From Lingula anatina (lineage: Eukaryota; Brachiopoda; Lingulata; Lingulida; Lingulidae), in contig NW_019775482.1 of the NCBI RefSeq assembly GCF_001039355.2, forward strand, positions 163,531 through 227,530: a stretch of 64,000 nt of DNA, given 5' to 3'. Shown in pieces: positions 20,161 to 32,605 of this stretch. Every line of letters starts with the position of its first letter. The stretch's first letter is position 1. Under the pieces are notes generated by a model, which saw only the letters and a list, made by a program, of their open reading frames with translations, searched no databases and was not told where the DNA came from. Both the position numbers and the translations under genes were made by a program.

Positions 20161-22883
20161 TTATATGACAGAAGTACGTATAATAAGAACAGTAAGTACA
20201 ACCTGCCCAAACAAACTGCCTCTGGAGGCAGAGGATACTGGGTAAGCAGCTTCTCCTGTACCCGGGGAATTTGTAGAATGGAACGGCCCAGCATCGCTGT
20301 TCTTCAGGACGCTCACTTCAAAATCGACCCCTTTATAATTCATTCGAGGGTATGTATGTCGAAGAAAAGCGTCGATTCCATCAGTTAAATTCTCGAATAG
20401 TCGTTGGGCCTCGCTGAAATGATCAACAGTTTTCCGCAACCGCACCGAAAAAGAAGCAGTGAAGAAAATCTTCTCGTAGTTTGGGAGGGCGCATTCATCT
20501 GGCTTTGCTAAGTCATATACCCAAGCGCCATATGGGTAAAATGTAGTTATATCTTTCTCGACAAATAACGACCTATACGTCATACAAATGCTTTTATATC
20601 TGCATGGGTCGTTTAGCTGCTTTTTGGGATCAAATCTGAGAATTAAGGGGAAAGGGAGATTACGCATGTGATGAAGAGGAGATTCGGAGCATTCGTCGTC
20701 CTGTTTACACATGTTCTGAAAAAGAATGCAACGTTTTAATGGATGTAAAATTTGTGAGTCTGTCTTTAATTTTATAAAACTGTGTCTAAGTCGAATTTGT
20801 TCATTGGTATTTTCATATATATTTATATCCAAAGAAACATTATGGTCAGAATGCATTGGAGTATTAACAAATATTTTTAATCTAAAATGAGGATAATTTA
20901 AAGAAAACAGGTCTGAAGAAGTGCAATTCACGTTTAAGTGTTCAGCACTGTTCTAAGGCAGACGAGGTCCAACTTTTTCACGTCAAACGATCAAAAAAGC
21001 ATGATTCGCTTAGATCTGCATACGTCTTTTTAACAAAACAGAAGGAAATATCGACATCTCTTCATTTATGTTTGGTTTTATTTTATTATTTCTCACGTCT
21101 TAATCGGAATGAAAGTGCTCTATAGCATATTCAGTCATACTATTGAGATTTTTGCATAATTCTGTTTCATATTCTCAACTAAAAAACGCATGTGATATTT
21201 AAAAGACGCGGGTCATTATTCGTTTCAGATAACAGTTATTAATACATACGCCATTCGATTTTCCCTGGCACATTAAGTCCCTTTCAACATTTATCAGTGC
21301 AGAAAAGCCACGCGGTTCCATTGTTTTCAACTCCATGTCACCTGTAAAACAAGATGAGTCTCTATGATAAATTGATACGAATGTGTATGTTTTGACCGAT
21401 ATAGATGTTGTTGAGGCTGTGAATTTCTCATGGAAAGACAAAAGGCAAATGATAATAGAAAGTGTCAACATGTATGTATAGTTGCAGATCATAGTAAGAT
21501 ACTGTGCTGTAAAACATTTTGCGAATTAAAAAGAGTATAGGTAAACCATTTGAAATATGGATTGAAGAATAAAAAAAAAATACTAAAATGCTATCCATGC
21601 AACCCAGAAACGAACAAGCTGTCAAAGATTCTTCAACCGAAAACAAAACGTGAATGTAAATAGCTAAGCTGGCATATCACTTCCTTATTATTCAAAAGCT
21701 CCTTACCGACGTCGGCGCATTCTTGAATCTTCTGCAATGTGTTCGGCAGCACACGGCAAATCCAACAGAAAATGTTTCGACTAAATAAATAACCTACTAC
21801 TTTATCATGAGAGTAGGTCACCGACACGGGGCCAGACTCGCAAAGTTTTGCATATTCAGCGTCAGCGTCCGGTGAACATTCAAGGGAATTCAAACCTCTT
21901 AAAGGGTCATGGTTTCCCTCAGGACCGATGCAAGGGCGTCCTGGATAATATTCTGGGGAATCAAAGATTAGAATGCAATCGTCCATATGAAAAATCATAT
22001 GCAAAATCTCAGCAACAGTCCAAACTTTTTGAAAGGTTTCAACTTGTGTTTCGTCACACGCAATCGTGGGTTTCCAGGCTTTGTGTGATGTAACTTTGTG
22101 ACAGGTTGCGCAGAAAATGTTTTTGAATGTGACGTTTGCCTCCGTTGACGAGACAGGCAGCATGATATTAATGTCATTAGACCAGCCTTTGAACTCACAT
22201 TTTTGGCGGACAACTTCGTCATGCCAGTGACTTGGGCATGAAGAGACAATCCAAAAATACTTACTGCCTACGCCCCATATTTGCTTGTTCCCCTGTAGCC
22301 AACATTCTGTGTCATTTTGGCTTATATCAATTTCCGTGATTTTTGTCTCCCTACAGTATTGATTGTATGGCCAACAGCAGTCTCCAAACACGTTGCACAA
22401 ATCGTCACAGAAGCAGGTGACCAAAATCATGTCTTCATTTGGCTGGCCTATACGACTGGCACAGAATGGGGTGTTTACTGTGACGTTGAACGGTATCAAA
22501 CGACTAGGGAGATCTTTTGTTAAACTAACTTCATCGTTTTTGGGGAATATCGATACGGGACGAAACGTGTACTCCCCGAATTTAGAATCGTTTTGGTGTG
22601 CACTCCTAAGGCTTGTGTATTGGGCAGAGTTCAAGTTCGGTACTTCTGATGTGACTCTCGAGAAACCATAACGTCCACCCGTTCCCTTCTTCACAGTTTC
22701 TTGTTCCCCCTTGTTCGACTGGTGATAAGTGAAGTTTCTCAAGAAAAATGGTGTTGAAGACGTATATGATCTGACATTATTCAGACTTGTAAGATGGTTA
22801 GCATTTGTCAGGGTGTCAGCATTTCCCATCTGCAGCTGCTCTAGAATGACTAAAATACATAATGCCCGTCTTTGAAACTTCAT
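20161..22883 (-). CDS. SMB-like secreted/GPI-tailed protein gene B (three exons, intact)
   Basis: Exons are 21707-22883, 21250-21341 and 20161-20715, phases 1 and 0, giving 607 residues. Order: signal peptide (about 1-22), Ser/Thr/Asn-rich region with NxS/T sites (to about 140), SMB-like module (CDDLCNVFGDCCWPYNQYC; one of the usual eight SMB cysteines is missing), the core 'SCPSHWHDEVVRQKC...FKNIFCATCHKVTSHKAW', further Cys-rich sequence, exon 2 (MEPRGFSALI), and exon 3 with 'FYPYGAWV', a helix-like Leu/Glu region and a hydrophobic C-terminus. The SMB-plus-core arrangement resembles, from memory, ectodomains of some invertebrate adhesion-type GPCRs, but no seven-helix part is present. A cell-surface GPI-anchored or secreted role is inferred. 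Exon 2 uses a GTATGT donor. Confidence 0.82.
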
Positions 22884-22929
22884 TGTCCAATATTTCTTCT
22901 TAACTACCGGCGATAGCGGCTAGTAACAT

Positions 22930-22936
22930 TTATATA
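22930..22936 (-). promoter_or_regulatory. TATA box of gene B
   Basis: TATATAA on the minus strand about 50 bp upstream of ATG 22883, with GCCGGGGG directly before it. Confidence 0.62.
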
Positions 22937-23059
22937 CCCCCGGCAAACTACTTCTGACCGGATAATATTCCCCATGTTTTGCCACAAAGGAAGCGTATCG
23001 TGTTTTTGAATGACACGACAATAAGAAGGAAGGTGAGATCCGATTGAGAGAAATATCAC

Positions 23060-23530
23060 TAACAGCATGACCTTAGCTAATTGCTTGTCGTGGCCAGGAA
23101 AACATGTTGGGCATCGACAGCGTTCTTATAATGCCTGGAACAGCTTCTATCATTGTTGTAAAGTTCTACCCCGCGGATAACACTGTCCACGGGTGTAATT
23201 CTTATTTTCGGTATATCAGTCCCCTGTATTTATCGGTATTTCACAGAGGCAGGTTAAACAGGTTTCTGGTCGGAAATAAATTTATCCAATACCATAATGC
23301 CACTAGTTGCTAAAGACTTTGTTATCATCCGTGCTAGTTGCTAATGAAACAGGTATTCATATCATATTGCGTTAATAAACCCCCCGCAGTGGCCATGTTT
23401 CGCTTTAATGGAAAAATAATTAGGTATAAGTACAGTTAATGATGTGAGAAATTCAGTCCGTTAATGTAAAATAGTTAATTTTATTAGATTATATCTGGAT
23501 GTAATAAAGATTCATCACTATTAACTTGAC
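23060..23530. repeat. Upstream flank of gene B, paralogous to that of gene A
   Basis: Counterpart of 16930-17360. Similarity stops near 23525, where the satellite array begins. Confidence 0.6.
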
Positions 23531-23559
23531 ATTTTACACTGTTCTATTAATATTTTCCC

Positions 23560-25130
23560 CATCTCTTCAATTTTCTAAGATGATCATATAAAAATGGCAG
23601 TAAACTGTTAATTTTGTTTTATGTTAAAAATTTGTTAAAAGTGGAAAAAAAATATTTCACAACAGTGCAGTCTTGTTTACATTTTGGCAATTTCAAGTTG
23701 CGACTTTGAAGTTCTATGGGCCTGAAGACCTTTGCTAGTCACATTTTCTAAATATCCATGATGCTAATTTTTTATTATTTAAACTTGGTTGTCATTATGC
23801 TGCTAAACATTAAGTAATATTGCATCAAAATTTGAAGAAACCCCTATTTTGGGCACTGCTCACATGATGACCATTTAAGGAAAACCATGTCACTTACTGT
23901 TCTCAAACTTACAGGAAAAAACATGGGACTAAAATCCAGCTTCAGTAGGCAATGCAGTCTGTTTGGTAGTTCTTTCTGGCAGTTAAACAGTTTTTTGTGA
24001 AAATTTAATTTTTTCACATATTGGCATTTTCAAGGTGTGACTTTGAAGTTCCATGGGCCTGATGACCTTCACTAGTCACATTTTCTGAATATCCATGATA
24101 CTAGTATTTATTATTAAAAATGATGGTCATTATGATGTTAAATATTATGTAATGTTGCATCAAAATTTGAATAAACCCCTATTTTGGGCACTGCTCCCAT
24201 GATGACCATTTAAGGAAAACCATGTCACTTACTGTTCTCAAACTTACAGGAAAGAAACATATGGGACTAAAATACAGCTTCAGTGGGCAATACAGTCTGT
24301 TTGATAAGTTTTTTCTGGCAGTTGAACAGTTTTTTGTGAAAATTTAATTTTTCACATATTGGCATTTTCAAGGTGTGACTTAGAACCTCCACGAGCTTGA
24401 GGACCCATGCTAGCCACATTTTCTGAAAATTCATGATACTAGTATTTTATTATTAAAAATTGATGGTCATTATGCTGTTAAGCATTATGTAATATTGCAT
24501 CAAAATAGAAGAAAACACAATTTTGGGTGCTGCTGCCATGATGACCATTATGGGAAAACCGTGTTACTTATGATTGTCAAACTTTCAACAAAGAAACACA
24601 GGACTAAAATGCAGCCTGAGTTTGCTTCTTTTTCTGGAAGTTATACATTTTAGTGAAATATTCATTATTATCGTATCGGCATATTCATTGTGGGACTCAG
24701 AGCTCCCATGGACATGAAGCCTAATGGTAATCAAATTTTCTACATGTCCATGCTATTTATAGTCAATAATCAAAATTGGTGATAATTATTCTGTAATTTT
24801 TTGTTATGTAATGTTACATCAAAATTGACAAAAAATCTTGTGTTACTTATTATTATTTTAATAATTTTATTATAATTTTAACATACAAGTATGATTTTTA
24901 GGATTTTTAGGATTGGCATGCAGTTCAAATTAGAAAGCCAGCTCAATTGGGTTATCTGTTATTATTGAATTTATGCAATTTTGTGTGGAATTTTCATTAT
25001 TCTTATTCTGGTATTTTCAAAGTGTGAACTTGAACTTCCATGGGCCTTCTGCTTGTTACACATTTTACTTACATCGGTATTACCTGTTGGGCATAATTAA
25101 AATTTGATGGTGAATATGCAGTAAAGCATA
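23560..25130. repeat. Satellite-like tandem array, ~337-bp period, about five units
   Basis: The landmark 'GACTTTGAAGTTC(C/T)ATGGGCCTGA' recurs at about 23702, 24039, 24377 (diverged), 24694 (more diverged) and 25027, so steps are about 337, 338, 317 and 333 bp. Units 1 and 2 are close to identical over most of their length; units 4 and 5 are strongly decayed. The array is present only in the B-C spacer and has no ORF. Confidence 0.8.
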
Positions 25131-25139
25131 ATGTATCAG

Positions 25140-28100
25140 AATTGACAGTCAATGAGAGTAAGAGAGGTATTACATACAGCCCATTCTTAGTCAACAATAA
25201 CTGGCCTTGGTCACGAAATCGTCTACAGATTTTGAAACTTTTTTATAAAGAATTATTGCGTTTTTAAAACGTTTTTAAAAAAACGTGATGGTAAGACGTT
25301 ACTTCTATGGACGTTTTGGTATAATCATTAATACGTTCGATTGGCTACTACTTGATGCATCAACCGTGCACGGCATATTGGGCTTCATAAAATGGTATTT
25401 TAAGGAGTTTGAAAAATTAATAAGTACGGTTGTTAAACCTCTCGATTATGTCGTTAGTAAATCATCACTGTGACTGTCTCAAGATTAAGTGGTGTCTAAT
25501 AATAAGTGTTAATTCTAGTTGTAGAAGTTCTCCTTTTCTTCAAGCCTTAAACATACCCTGCATATAATCTGTTCTAGACTAAAGAGGCCATACGTATAAT
25601 ACCAGCAACAACATGTGTCTGCTTCCAATCATATCACTGTGTCATTTGACACATCCATTGCATTTTGCCATTTTGTTTTTATTTTAAAGTCGGTGTAACG
25701 TAAATGAGAGTTCTCCATGATAAAGAGTCCGCTTCCCATTCAATGTAAGCCTCGCTCTAGATTTTGACCACATTAGTTCAGGCGAAGCCTAAAGGGAGGT
25801 CTGGCTTTCTGTTACACGGACCCTCAGTTTCGTTACACTAAACTTACCTATTTTATTCCAATGCATCAATACAGAGCGCTATGTGCAGTGCTCATTTTTT
25901 TTCACTGAGATTACGAATAAGGATAGAAGGAGATGGGCAGTGCTTCCAGCAAGATAAAGTACAAATCCACTGTACCAAATGAATTGAAGTTATCATAAAC
26001 GCAATTCATTTTCCATCACACTAGATGTCATACTTGCCAGCTTGGGGGGCACCACCCCAAATATGATTTATCTAATTTTATTTCTTATAAATACTGACAA
26101 TTTTGAAAAGAAAAGAATTGGATCCAAACCTCAGTGTTTGAAGTAAGTGAAAAATGCACATGCTAGCGGTCGTTTAAATTGCAGTGCTTAAAATGAATTA
26201 AAAAGTGTTTCACAAAATCGATAAAGACAGACATTGTCAGCCAGATTATTGTGTCACACTGAACGTGTCGCACAGTTTATACAGTTATCTCGAGTCTGAT
26301 GTACCTACACAGAGGCCGCGCCCATAGTATCATAATCTTACTGACAAGGGTACAGGACTCGGTGTACTTCTGGATATGCCGATGCAACTAAACAAAAACA
26401 CCCAGTCTGTTCAGAATGAGGGAGAAATTGCCACCAAAACGCGTTTTTCAAAGCCTTTGGTTTAATCAGGTTAGAATACCAGAAGACTTCTGAGGGCAGC
26501 AAAACAGAGTCGTCTGTTTCTCGAATGAAGTAGGGACCCTGACCGTTTCTGGCTAGAACTCTGAAACCACGTGGCTTTATTTAGGTCAAATTTCACCTGT
26601 ACGCTCAACTATACAAAACAGAGTTTAGAGACACCCTGAAAAGGCCTAGGCAGAAGCATATGTCGCGTCTCAAGTGACTAGGGTCATTGACAGCGTCAGT
26701 ACCTGGTATGGATGCCACATTGGTACCAAAGCACCAAATGTGATCATGGCTGAAAACCTGAACCAGATCAAACAAAAGAATAATCTGGAACCCACTTGGC
26801 TATCATTTGACAGGGGGCACCTTAGGAAAATTTTAGGCTGCACGATGAGATTGCCGGTTCACACAGAGCGTTTTTAATAGCAGATAACCTTCAGAACCAA
26901 GTGAATGAGCAGCTACCTTGGTCATTAAAATCAAAATATTTGAACCTCATAGACAATATGTGGGTAGGCCATTGCTTGCCGAATCAACTAGGGTAGTAAA
27001 CTGAGCGAAAAATATGGCCTAACCCAGGACTAATTCCAAAAAAAAAATTGTAATGATGTTTTTAGAAAGCTAAATATCCAAATTTTGACATATTAAAAAT
27101 CTAGAAACATCTAAGTAGTTAACACGTCCTACAACATAACTGAACCCAATTGGACAAGTTTTGACCAATGCCTGGAATGTTATTCCAGATTAAACTCTAA
27201 AAACCTTTTCGAAGGATTGCCTTGCCTGGTACATGTTAGGCGTAACAGTGACCGTTGCTGTGACTAGATACAGACGTGAAGGTTCTTTGTGTGGCGTGTA
27301 ACTTTTTTACAGTCGACAATTTGGAAAATACGGAGATCCGAAATATCGCTTTTAACGGTTATCGTATGATTTATAATAGGGAATGTATTTTTGTTTGCTT
27401 CATTGGTAAATTCAATTAATGACCTGATGTCACAATGACACCATTCAGATAATTAAAAGTTATTAAAACACGATTTTAAATCCCAATTTTCATTTATCAG
27501 TCAGAAAAATAGGAAAAACTGATGAAAAAGGATTTGGGAAAAATATTCCATATTAAATGTCAAGTCTGTATAAGCATAGGCAACTCAAAGTTTCCATCGT
27601 CCTTTCTATTTTGAGATGAGACAGCAATCGGTATGGGGCCTAACTTTACTCCTGATCAAGATTTTATCACGAAAATTGGCAACACGAGTGTATAGGCCGC
27701 AATCCCGTACCGTCATTTTGGTTAAATGGTTTTGTAATGGAGTTACGAGCCCATGATTACAATTTTCATTAAACAAAGGCATCGTTTGTTTTATCAACAA
27801 TAATAGCTTAACTAAGACATTTAAGAAAAATCGCTGGCTGGCTTTTCGAGTACTAAATGGAATCATTAAATCAGCGTTGAAACGCTAATTGTGGGTGCTC
27901 GTGTAAAAGAGAAATCTGAGAAACCGATTTTCAGTTTTCATCCCAAAATCGCAATTATGACGTCATCCATAAGATGACATATGTGTAAATGTTATTTACT
28001 TAAGTCACTTATCACTGAAGAATGCATAGCAGTAGAAAAGGAGTTTTTGGATTTCGACTTCATTTTTATCTAGCTGTTATTTATGATGTCAATGTCTATC

Positions 28101-30238
28101 TGCTTATTGAACCAACTACACCAGGCAACTCCTCCCTCGCACTGGAAGTGTAACGAAACTGAGGGGCCGTGTAAAAGAAAATCCACCCTCCATTTATAAA
28201 TAAGTAACTCATGACTAATGTTTTAACCAATATATCATTTCGGTTTATAACTTTAAAACAAAGAAATCGATATTTAATACTTTGGAGTCGCATTTTTAGG
28301 GAAAAATTATAGTGTGCTTTTTCGAACAACTAGTGCTACGATTCTATTTTCTATGAAAAATAGAAAATTCACATCCACCAAATATTCTGTACGTAGAGCG
28401 CGGTAACAGTGTCCAATCGAGTTAGAGTTCTCATAGGCCAAAACATATCACGCTGCACCTATTCTAAGAAAACAAAAGCGAACACGATCATTTGGATGGT
28501 ATTAAGTTACCCATTTTGCTTTGTGACTCAAGCACGAATGCTTGATTTAATTCTGTGGACATTGAAGACAATAACGACTGATGTTCGGGTATTATTTTTA
28601 TCACAATTGAGATGTTCTCCTTTGTTGTATGGTGGTCATTCAACATGTTAGGGCCTTGTCCCTACACAAACATCTTTTCAAAACAAAGGCGGTATCGCAT
28701 GTTCGGATAACATTTCTACCACAATTCACAGGTCTTTCTTTGTTGTGCAGTCACCATTAAGATATCTTAAGCCTGACTGTATTTCCTTCTTTCGCAATTA
28801 CCTTTTCAAACCAAACCGGGAATCGAATGGCAAATTTAACAGTATAAGTGTGTAGTGTAAAAATATAATATGTATTGTCTTTCTGACTTAAAAAAAAGCT
28901 GCTGTGTGACTCTTGGAACAGAATCTCAGTGATCGCCATGCAGTGAGCATTTTCCCAGGCCAGAGAACCACCTTAAGCATTCTATACCCACAGTATTCTA
29001 TTAAATAAGATGACGCCAGAAATGTACCTAGCCATTATCTGAACTGATCAATTAAGATCTAATTGAATTAAACTGACTTTGACACACCATTGTGTCAGTT
29101 ACACCAATTCATTATTCACCAATACAATATCACCTGCACCTCACAATCGCATTTAAATTCTTCCTGGCGTTGAGAAGAGTACTGCAAAGCTGGTGATTTT
29201 AAGAATACGAGTAATTGTAAGAGTGAGAGTAATATTGTAAGGATATGTTACCCACAGTACAGGGAAAGCAAAGTTATACACTTAGCAAAATATCAGCAGA
29301 CATAATGTCAAGTGAGACCAGAAGAGGTGAGTTTATGAATTTATTATCATTTATGGACGTACAGACAGGCACACAAGAAAATGTAGATACCGGTAGAGTA
29401 TTTGAGAATTTATGTGAGTTAATCGAAAAAGTAATAGATGATAAGATCCAGAAATGGTGTCCAAAAAAGGCCCTTTTTTATTTTACTTAACCATATTTTA
29501 AAAGTGTGTTTGTCATACTCTTTATCAGAGCTTTGGGCTGATATAAAAAAAAGGGAAATGCTTCTAACAAATAAGGACGGTAACACGATTTAGCAACAAA
29601 TAGGAGTAAATATACAAAAGACAGAGATATTTTTGACAAACAGTTACGAAAAAAGGCGTTTCAATGAAAACGTATTTCCAATTTAGCAATAGAAATTTTC
29701 TTAGACCTCGGGTGGCATGCATTTTTAGACATTTTTTCAAGATCATATGACTTTTAAACAATCTCTATTTACGCTGTATTTACGTTCCTTTTTCTAAATT
29801 ACTTTGACTGCATTTAGAACGATCCACAGATTTAGAACGAACCATCTGGATCGACCTAACTCCCTAGGGGTTCATGCTGAATTGCTGTCAGCCGAGCGTG
29901 CACTTTAGTTAGTTACTCCCTTACAACTTTTAGTAGGAGGGACAGATTAAGCCGATTAAGCTGACACCAATCTAGTGAGATTACCAGCGGGATAGATCGA
30001 TCTAAAAATCTGTGGGAATGCAGTCTTAGTCTAGTCTAAATTCAACTTCAGATGCCCTGGTTTTGTCTGAATGTTCTCAACGCTATGGAACGTTATCCAT
30101 TATTCATCAGTTTCTCTTGGTTTGTTCAAAATCCAGTTCTCCGCTGGTTCTTGCAGTTGAAATTATATTTGCGTTCTGAATAAATGTTGTGTAAAAAATT
30201 GCATAGCTAACAAAGTCTGCTGCGCAAGCATTACGGTC
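25140..30238. repeat. Intergenic spacer unit, copy 1 (B-C spacer)
   Basis: It aligns in order with 35400-39974 plus 44134-45130 (C-D spacer) and in part with 48850-52440 (D-E) and 61500-63880 (beyond E). Examples: 'AGAGAGGTATTACATACAGCCC' at 25161 and 35417; 'ACATGCTAGCGGTCGTTTAAATTG' at about 26158 and 37150. Within it I see no gene except the ORF-like fragment at 29245. Short frames such as 26674-26877 are broken in the paralogous copy. Confidence 0.75.
29245..29490 (+). pseudogene. Unidentified ORF-like fragment, copy 1 of 3
   Basis: An 81-codon frame (MLPTVQ.KQS.TLSK start; SSETRRGEFMNL; VFENLCELIEKVIDD; QKWCPKK). Two diverged relatives lie at 44175-44342 and about 52018-52290. The shared reading frame and protein-like composition suggest an old coding segment, possibly from a transposon, copied with the spacer. 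I do not recognise the family. Confidence 0.35.
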
Positions 30239-31794
30239 AGTAGAAGGGTAAACAAGGCTTTTAATCATGTTTTTGAGTTTTTTGTGTTTTTATATTAATC
30301 AAAAAAGTATTTAAAAAATTGGATGTAATAACTTTTTTTGAATTTGCACCGCAAAATGTGTTTTTTGATGTGTTTTTCAACCGGCACGCGCCCCTGTCAG
30401 GCTGACGACTGAGCCACGCCTCTGTTGCTAACGGCCGTTGCCATGAGGGGGTGGAGCAAAGTTAAGGAGTTATAAGCCGATAACGTGTGCTGTAACAGTC
30501 CATAAGTCTTCCATCAGCTAGACAGTAAAGATGAACAGTACGCGATGGGGAAGACAAAAGTTCGTGTTAAAAGTCCATTTCCAGAGGAAAGAAAGAAAAA
30601 TTTAAAAGAGAGTATGCGCGGCGGTTGGGGAAAACCGTTCTTTTAAACGTACTGTTATTACAAAAAATCCAAACTTCCCCTTGTCATTATATGCTTGTAC
30701 ATATATACAGGTATATGTATAATATACGCCCAGCTGAGCGTCTCCCTTTTATCTTAGCTGGCATTTCGAGAGATACCGCTCTGAAGTAATCACTGGATTT
30801 TTCCGTTGACCTGACAATTACCAAGTGCCGAGAAAATAATCCTGCAGCGTTACCTTTCAAAAACTCGTATTAACACGAGTGACAGCCACTTGCTCTCGAC
30901 AGACAGTTTCATCTGACCACTTTGACGATAACAGAGAAGGAAGCTACCAGGTAAAATTGCTCGATTGGCGAAAAAGGCAACTTCACACCTCTTAATTGCG
31001 GTTACACGTAATTGCCTTTGTTAGCGCTTCCTTCTACATATCCTTGACACCCTACTTGGCATCGCTAGGGCCTCTCCAGAGCTATCAATCAAGTCTAACG
31101 CCTGATCGGAAAATGTTACAAAAGCGCCATTTTCTGGCATTTCAAAGCACCCAAACAGAATATCTTTAGATGACAATAAACAATGGTTCCATCTGATCAT
31201 ATAACCGATAACAGGTAAATTTGTCAGCTAAGCATTTGACTAATAAGCTCTGTTAACCAACCTGTGAACGTTTTTGGCTGTTAAAACAGCTTTCTTGATT
31301 GACGAGATAAGTGAATTGGTTTCATGTATATCTCACTATCTGAGCAACTGATCGTTACTAAAATTACAAAAATTGTTGTTGGGAATGTGGACTACAGTCC
31401 GATGTCAGGGATTTTAGAGGAAATTGTTTGTTTGAAAGTAATCATCTTTTGAAGTGAAAACCCCATTGAAATATGGGGTAATTTAACGTAAAAGACGATT
31501 AAATCAAAAGTAAATAGTTTACGGCAATTCCCTGGTACCCAATTGTAGTGCTTTCACCTAGCTTTACGAGGCTGTTGGAATCACTTGAATAGCTGTCTTG
31601 GTTATAGAGAAAATCCCAAATTCAAAACGGCATCCCCCCCCCCCCAAAAAAAAATGGCACTATAGCATCATTCGACAATCTGTTTTTAATTGGCTTTTTG
31701 GGAAGTATTTTTTAATTTTTTTATAAAAATTCATAAGCCCAGGGCATTGTTTCTATGCCTTTGGCCGTTTTTCTACTATTGGCCTTAAAGCGAT
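30239..31794. mobile_element. 1.55-kb insertion present only in the C copy of the 3' flank
   Basis: The B, D and E flanks run directly from 'CTGCTGTGCA(AGCATTA)' to 'TTGTTGAGCGTGCAGC', while here about 1.55 kb intervenes. The edges 'GGTCAGTAGAAGGGTAAACAAGGC' (left) and the complement of 'GCCGTTTTTCTACTATTGGCC' (right) are imperfectly inverse, hinting at a TIR element. Inside is one short frame, about 33 codons from ATG 30546 (MGKTKVRVKSPFPEERKKNL), of unknown nature. The insertion also contains C and A homopolymers (31626-31650). Confidence 0.5.
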
Positions 31795-32605
31795 TGTTGA
31801 GCGTGCAGCGCTTACTGCCAAAATATTTGATCTAGGTACATCTGCCTGTCGCCAAACTCTAATGTTCCAATGCTGTCCAGAAAATACCTTAATTCTAATG
31901 TTCATAACTACCATAATATTAATAACATTAAAAGATCTTTGAAACGCACATTTTATTCAGATACATAAATGACAGTCTCTTTGATAGACACAAATAAATA
32001 TAAATGGTGAATTCTGAGGTTGAAACAGTTACAGATTTTACTATCTTAGCATATATAAGATGATTTAAAATATGCATCAACAAAGACATAATCGTTTGTA
32101 CGGCTCAGCAACGCGTCCTGAATTCATCTGGTGTTTGATATTAATCCATATCATCCAAGAAATCCTGGTAATCACAAATTTTACCAGGAGGTGACACTCT
32201 CCTTCACAGTCTGGTATGGTAGCGCTAAAGTGAAAAACAAGAATAGCCTCGATAGCGCAGTGAAAACTGGTGGGGGTAGAAATCATTCCACTGGAATCCT
32301 ATATGAGAGCTGATTGCTTAAGAAAATGAAGTAGTCAATCGAGAGACTCTGGTCATCCAGCGAATAGTTTGTTCAAGTCAATGACATGAATGTCTTGAAA
32401 TTGCATGGTCTTTTTGATCAATTGACGGATCACAGAGATTGCCATATATATATATATATATGTCAACAAAAGACGGTGACATAATTAAGCGGTTAGGTCC
32501 CCTAAACACCTTACCCTTCTTAATCGTTAATTAATCTCTCGTTCCATCCGTCAGATTGCAGTGCAAATGTTTCTCTGAATATCAGTTAGGTAATTAAATA
32601 TCTTT
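31795..32605. repeat. 3' flank of gene C
   Basis: Paralogous to 45130-45936 and 57775-58600. It contains the conserved 'TATTCAGATACATAAATG' segment and a (TA)n run at about 32444-32461. Confidence 0.65.
31952..31957 (-). terminator. Conserved AATAAA downstream of gene C
   Basis: AATAAA on the minus strand, about 650 bp past the stop codon. The same hexamer sits about 655 bp past the stop in D and about 670 bp in E. Confidence 0.45.

Noticed and set aside
26674-26877. 67-codon frame in the B-C spacer
   Set aside because: The paralogous segment near 37660-37830 breaks the frame, so no selection is evident.
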